Positions 15,088 to 17,579 of a stretch of DNA of 17,579 nt are shown here, piece by piece. The notes under the pieces were generated by a model that made no database searches, was not told the origin of the DNA, and saw only the letters and a program-made list of their open reading frames with translations. This DNA comes from CAYQMF01 sp964418595 (GTDB taxonomy: Bacteria > Planctomycetota > UBA1135 > UBA2386), in NCBI GenBank assembly GCA_964418595.1, contig CAYQMF010000134.1, forward strand, positions 1 through 17,579. The letters run 5' to 3'. Within the stretch, counting starts at the first letter, position 1. Every line of letters begins with the position of its first letter. The translations under genes were made by a program, and so were the position numbers.

Positions 15088-16188
15088 ATGTCGCTCTACG
15101 CCCGCCTCGCGTCGCTCCCCCTGCACGTCGAGGACGTCGGCTGCACGGCACTCGAGCAGAGGACCCGGCACGGCTGGCTTCGCCGCACCACCGTGGTGCG
15201 CCTGCACGGGCCCGATGGGCAGGCCGGACTCGGCGAGGACGTGACCTACATCGAGGACGAACAGCGCGAGCTGATGGCGACAGCGCGGGCGCTGCCACTC
15301 GCCGGCACACACACCCTCGACAGCTTCTCGCGCACGCTCGACGCCATCCCGCTCTTCGCGCAGACCCCGCTGGTGCCCGCCGCGCAGTGCTATCGCCGCT
15401 GGGCGCTCGAGAGCGCGGCGTTGGATCTGGCGCTGCGGCAGGCGGGGATGTCGCTCGCCCAGGCGCTCGACCGCACGCCGGCGCCGGTGCGCTTCGTGGT
15501 GTCGATGGGCCTCGGCGAGCCGCCGAGCCTCGACGCGCTGCGCGCCCTGCGCGCACGCGACCCGAACCTGCGTTTCAAGCTGGACCTCAGCGAGGGCTGG
15601 ACCAACGAGCTGGTCGCCGACCTCGCGCGCCTGCGCTGCGTCGTCGCCGTCGACTTCAAGGGTCAGTATCGCGGCGCGTACCGCGGCCCGCTGGCCGACC
15701 CCGACCTCTACCGCCGCGTCGTGCGCGGTCTCCCCGACGCGTGGATCGAAGACCCCGACCTCGACAAGCGCCTGCGCAAGGCGCTCGCCGGCTGCGAGCA
15801 CCACATCACGTGGGACGCGCCGATCCAGTCGGTCGCCGACATCCTCCAGCTCGAGTTCCCCCCCGGCGCGCTCAACATGAAGCCCTCGCGCTTCGGCTTG
15901 CTGAGCGAGGTCCTGCGCGCCTACGAGTTCTGCGCCGGGCGCGGGATCGCGATGTACGGCGGCGGCCAGTTCGAACTGGGCCCGGGCCGCGACCAGATCC
16001 AGTGCCTCGCCTCGCTGTTCCATCCCGACGCCGACAACGACGTGGCGCCGGTGACGTTCCACGGCGAGGTGGCGGAGGGCGAACAGCCCACGAGTCCGTT
16101 GCCGGATGCGTTCGACGCGCCGGGCTTCGGGGTGCGTCCTGGTCGATCCGCGCCTCCAAGCGGCGACAGGAGCAGGAACCGAGTGTGA
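15088..16188 (+). CDS. Enolase-superfamily enzyme (muconate-lactonizing/MenC-like subgroup), substrate unknown
   Basis: The protein has 366 residues. Its N-terminal capping domain (about 1-125) is followed by a TIM barrel with the superfamily's active site. Lys164 (in FKLD), the metal ligands Asp189 (VDFKG), Glu221 (WIEDP) and Asp243 (WDAP), and Lys265 (NMKPSRFG) fall at the strand ends expected for the MLE subgroup, which uses two opposed lysines. Enzymes of this type abstract a proton alpha to a carboxylate; known members include o-succinylbenzoate synthase, dipeptide epimerase and muconate cycloisomerase. Residues alone do not settle which. The last 30 or so residues are low-complexity (PGRSAPPSGDRSRN) and may be dispensable. 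It is in an operon with glbO (2-bp gap) and is followed by an intrinsic terminator. Confidence 0.82.
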   Translation: MSLYARLASLPLHVEDVGCTALEQRTRHGWLRRTTVVRLHGPDGQAGLGEDVTYIEDEQRELMATARALPLAGTHTLDSFSRTLDAIPLFAQTPLVPAAQCYRRWALESAALDLALRQAGMSLAQALDRTPAPVRFVVSMGLGEPPSLDALRALRARDPNLRFKLDLSEGWTNELVADLARLRCVVAVDFKGQYRGAYRGPLADPDLYRRVVRGLPDAWIEDPDLDKRLRKALAGCEHHITWDAPIQSVADILQLEFPPGALNMKPSRFGLLSEVLRAYEFCAGRGIAMYGGGQFELGPGRDQIQCLASLFHPDADNDVAPVTFHGEVAEGEQPTSPLPDAFDAPGFGVRPGRSAPPSGDRSRNRV

Positions 16189-16203
16189 GGTGAGCCGGCA
16201 TTC

Positions 16204-16225
16204 TGCGCTCGGTAGCGCACTTTTT
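16204..16225 (+). terminator. Intrinsic (Rho-independent) terminator of the glbO-enolase operon
   Basis: TGCGCT (16204-16209) and AGCGCA (16214-16219) form a perfect 6-bp stem with the tetraloop CGGT. One base later comes a run of five T (16221-16225). It lies 16 bp after the stop of the enolase-superfamily gene and separates that operon from the next gene. Confidence 0.75.
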
Positions 16226-16289
16226 CGGGTTTGCCGTCCGGCAGCGCGTGGCCCGGCGGATCAGCAGGCATCGCCAATAGGAGCACCCG

Positions 16290-17528
16290 ATGAGAACCTG
16301 CCATGCGTCCCTTCTGGCCCTGCTCGCCGGCCTCGCGCCGGCGCAGGGCAATCCCACCGCAGTCGAGAACCCGAGCATCGTGGACCCGCTGGCGGGCTTC
16401 TTGGTGGCTCCCATCCTGGCCGCGGGAGTCAGCGACGCCGGCCGACTGCACCTGGCGCCAAAGGTCGGTGCCGTGTCGTGGCTGGCCAGCTCCGTGCGGC
16501 GACCGACGTGGGACCTTGCGCTCGGCGAGGTCGACTGTTCGGACGGATCCTATGCCGTGTCCACCTGTCTTGGCGATCCGATGGCGGCCCTCAACACGGC
16601 CGCCCACGAGTGGTCGCCCACGCTCGATCCAACCGGCCTGCACGTGGTCTTCCAGCGCGGACTGGCGGCGCCAGTGCTGTGGTGTGCGAGCCGGCTGACG
16701 ACGGCGAGCTGCTTCGGAGCGCCGGCACCGGTGAATGCGGTCCTGACCGGGCCCGGACTGCTGCGCGATCCGCAGTTCGGCTTCACAAGCCAGGGCCTCA
16801 CCTTGTTCTTCCGCCGCACTCTCGGCGGCGTCGACACGATCGAGGGTGCCCCCTACACGATCGGGACCTGCACGCTCGGCGCCGCATGCACGATCGCGAC
16901 CGCGGGCGTCGGCCGAGAGGTCTACGCGCCCATGCCGATGAACGACAGCGGGGGAAGGACTCGGATCATGGTGTTCAACGAGCGCGGCGCCGGCGACACG
17001 CCGCCGCACAGCGTGAGGATGACTTCGGGCCTCGAGGGCAACACGCCGATCCTGACCGTGCTCACGAGCCCGCCGGACTTCGCCTTCGAATACGGCGACG
17101 CCAACTGCGGGACTCTGACGCTGGTGGCGCGCTACATCCCCCTCAACATGACCCGCTACATCTACCGCGTCGGGATCTGCGCGCTCAGCTCACTCACCGT
17201 GCCCTCGCCCGGCTTTGGCGAGCTCGTGCTGTTCGGTCCCGAGCGCTGCTCCGGGCGACAGTTCGCCGGCGTGCTCGGCTTCGGGCCGATGCTCGGCACG
17301 AACTCATGCCCGGGAAGTCCGTTTGTCGGCTGCCTCGGCATCGCGCCGGTGGCCGTCGTGGCCGTGGGGATGGACACCTGCTCTTCGGGCAGTCTGTTCG
17401 TCAGCCTCCCTGCCGGCCTTGGTGGTTGTCCGCTCGTCGATCTGCAGGGCCTGATCTGGGACATGGGCTCGTCGACTGGCTACTTCAGCAACACCGCCCA
17501 GGTCTGCGTCGGCACGCCGTGCTTCTAG
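16290..17528 (+). CDS. Secreted Cys-rich protein with TolB/PD40-like propeller motifs
   Basis: The protein has 412 residues. ATG 16290 is supported by AGGAG (16279-16283) six bases upstream and by a signal peptide, MRTCHASLLALLAGLAPAQG. In the middle, HEWSPTLDPTGLHVVFQRG and DPQFGFTSQGLTLFFRR resemble PD40/WD40-like beta-propeller repeats ('sP.fs.dG..l.F'). The C-terminal 130 residues (from about YGDANCG) are rich in Gly and Cys and end VGTPCF. Fifteen Cys lie after the signal peptide, suggesting disulfides and an extracytoplasmic site. It is a probable envelope or extracellular protein of unknown role. The terminator at 16204-16225 makes it a separate transcription unit. The final 51 bases of the window after it hold nothing I can identify. 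Confidence 0.8.
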   Translation: MRTCHASLLALLAGLAPAQGNPTAVENPSIVDPLAGFLVAPILAAGVSDAGRLHLAPKVGAVSWLASSVRRPTWDLALGEVDCSDGSYAVSTCLGDPMAALNTAAHEWSPTLDPTGLHVVFQRGLAAPVLWCASRLTTASCFGAPAPVNAVLTGPGLLRDPQFGFTSQGLTLFFRRTLGGVDTIEGAPYTIGTCTLGAACTIATAGVGREVYAPMPMNDSGGRTRIMVFNERGAGDTPPHSVRMTSGLEGNTPILTVLTSPPDFAFEYGDANCGTLTLVARYIPLNMTRYIYRVGICALSSLTVPSPGFGELVLFGPERCSGRQFAGVLGFGPMLGTNSCPGSPFVGCLGIAPVAVVAVGMDTCSSGSLFVSLPAGLGGCPLVDLQGLIWDMGSSTGYFSNTAQVCVGTPCF

Positions 17529-17579
17529 TGGTCTGAGTCACGCTGTTGCGCCTTTATTCAGGGCTGCCCTTGCGCGGCC

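Noticed and set aside
16106..17536. A 476-codon frame overlapping the last gene in another frame
   Set aside because: Arg/Pro-rich translation with no signal peptide or domain. The competing frame has a Shine-Dalgarno, a signal peptide and propeller motifs.
1..17579. tRNA, rRNA, CRISPR arrays, insertion sequences, att sites
   Set aside because: No cloverleaf-like sequence, spaced short repeats, transposase or integrase motifs or terminal inverted repeats were seen on either strand.

Overview
This window is about 70% G+C chromosomal DNA with densely packed genes. It most likely comes from a member of the Planctomycetota. Three things point there: (i) an ECF sigma factor overlapping by ATGA a large membrane Ser/Thr kinase of the type common in that phylum; (ii) a secreted repeat protein ending in a 'YGAGC...SNGL.LTIG' C-terminal domain that I associate with planctomycetes of the Poly30/Pla163 type; (iii) several other signal-peptide proteins of planctomycete style. 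The assignment rests on recognition, not on a search, and I hold it at moderate confidence.

Layout. Positions 1-1985 (minus strand) hold an aerobic benzoyl-CoA (box) operon. boxC is complete and overlaps by ATGA the start of boxB, which runs off the left edge. Divergent to it is boxR (2132-2908), an XRE-type regulator fused to a shikimate-kinase-like effector domain. The 146-bp space between them holds candidate divergent promoters and a TGCA-type operator. Positions 3020-6493 encode a 1157-residue GlmS-like amidotransferase. It is nearly twice normal length, with about 145 residues inserted after the catalytic Cys and a tail of about 308 residues after the SIS domains. Positions 6679-10592 hold the ECF sigma factor and kinase pair. 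Converging on it is a minus-strand gene (10618-13188) for a secreted protein with about 14 propeller-type repeats and the planctomycete C-terminal domain.

A 405-bp divergent intergenic region (13189-13593) follows. It contains two hairpins, one of which would bury the Shine-Dalgarno of the next gene. Then comes a plus-strand run: a secreted double-DUF1579 protein, a group II truncated hemoglobin (glbO) and an enolase-superfamily enzyme 2 bp behind it. This run is closed by a clear intrinsic terminator (16204-16225). The last gene (16290-17528) encodes a secreted Cys-rich protein with TolB/PD40-like motifs.

Functionally, the left end is aromatic-acid catabolism under benzoyl-CoA-responsive control. 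The middle is signalling (sigma factor/kinase) plus an unusual amino-sugar type enzyme. The right half is mostly envelope or secreted proteins plus a small redox/enzyme operon. No RNA genes, CRISPR arrays, insertion sequences or attachment sites were seen.
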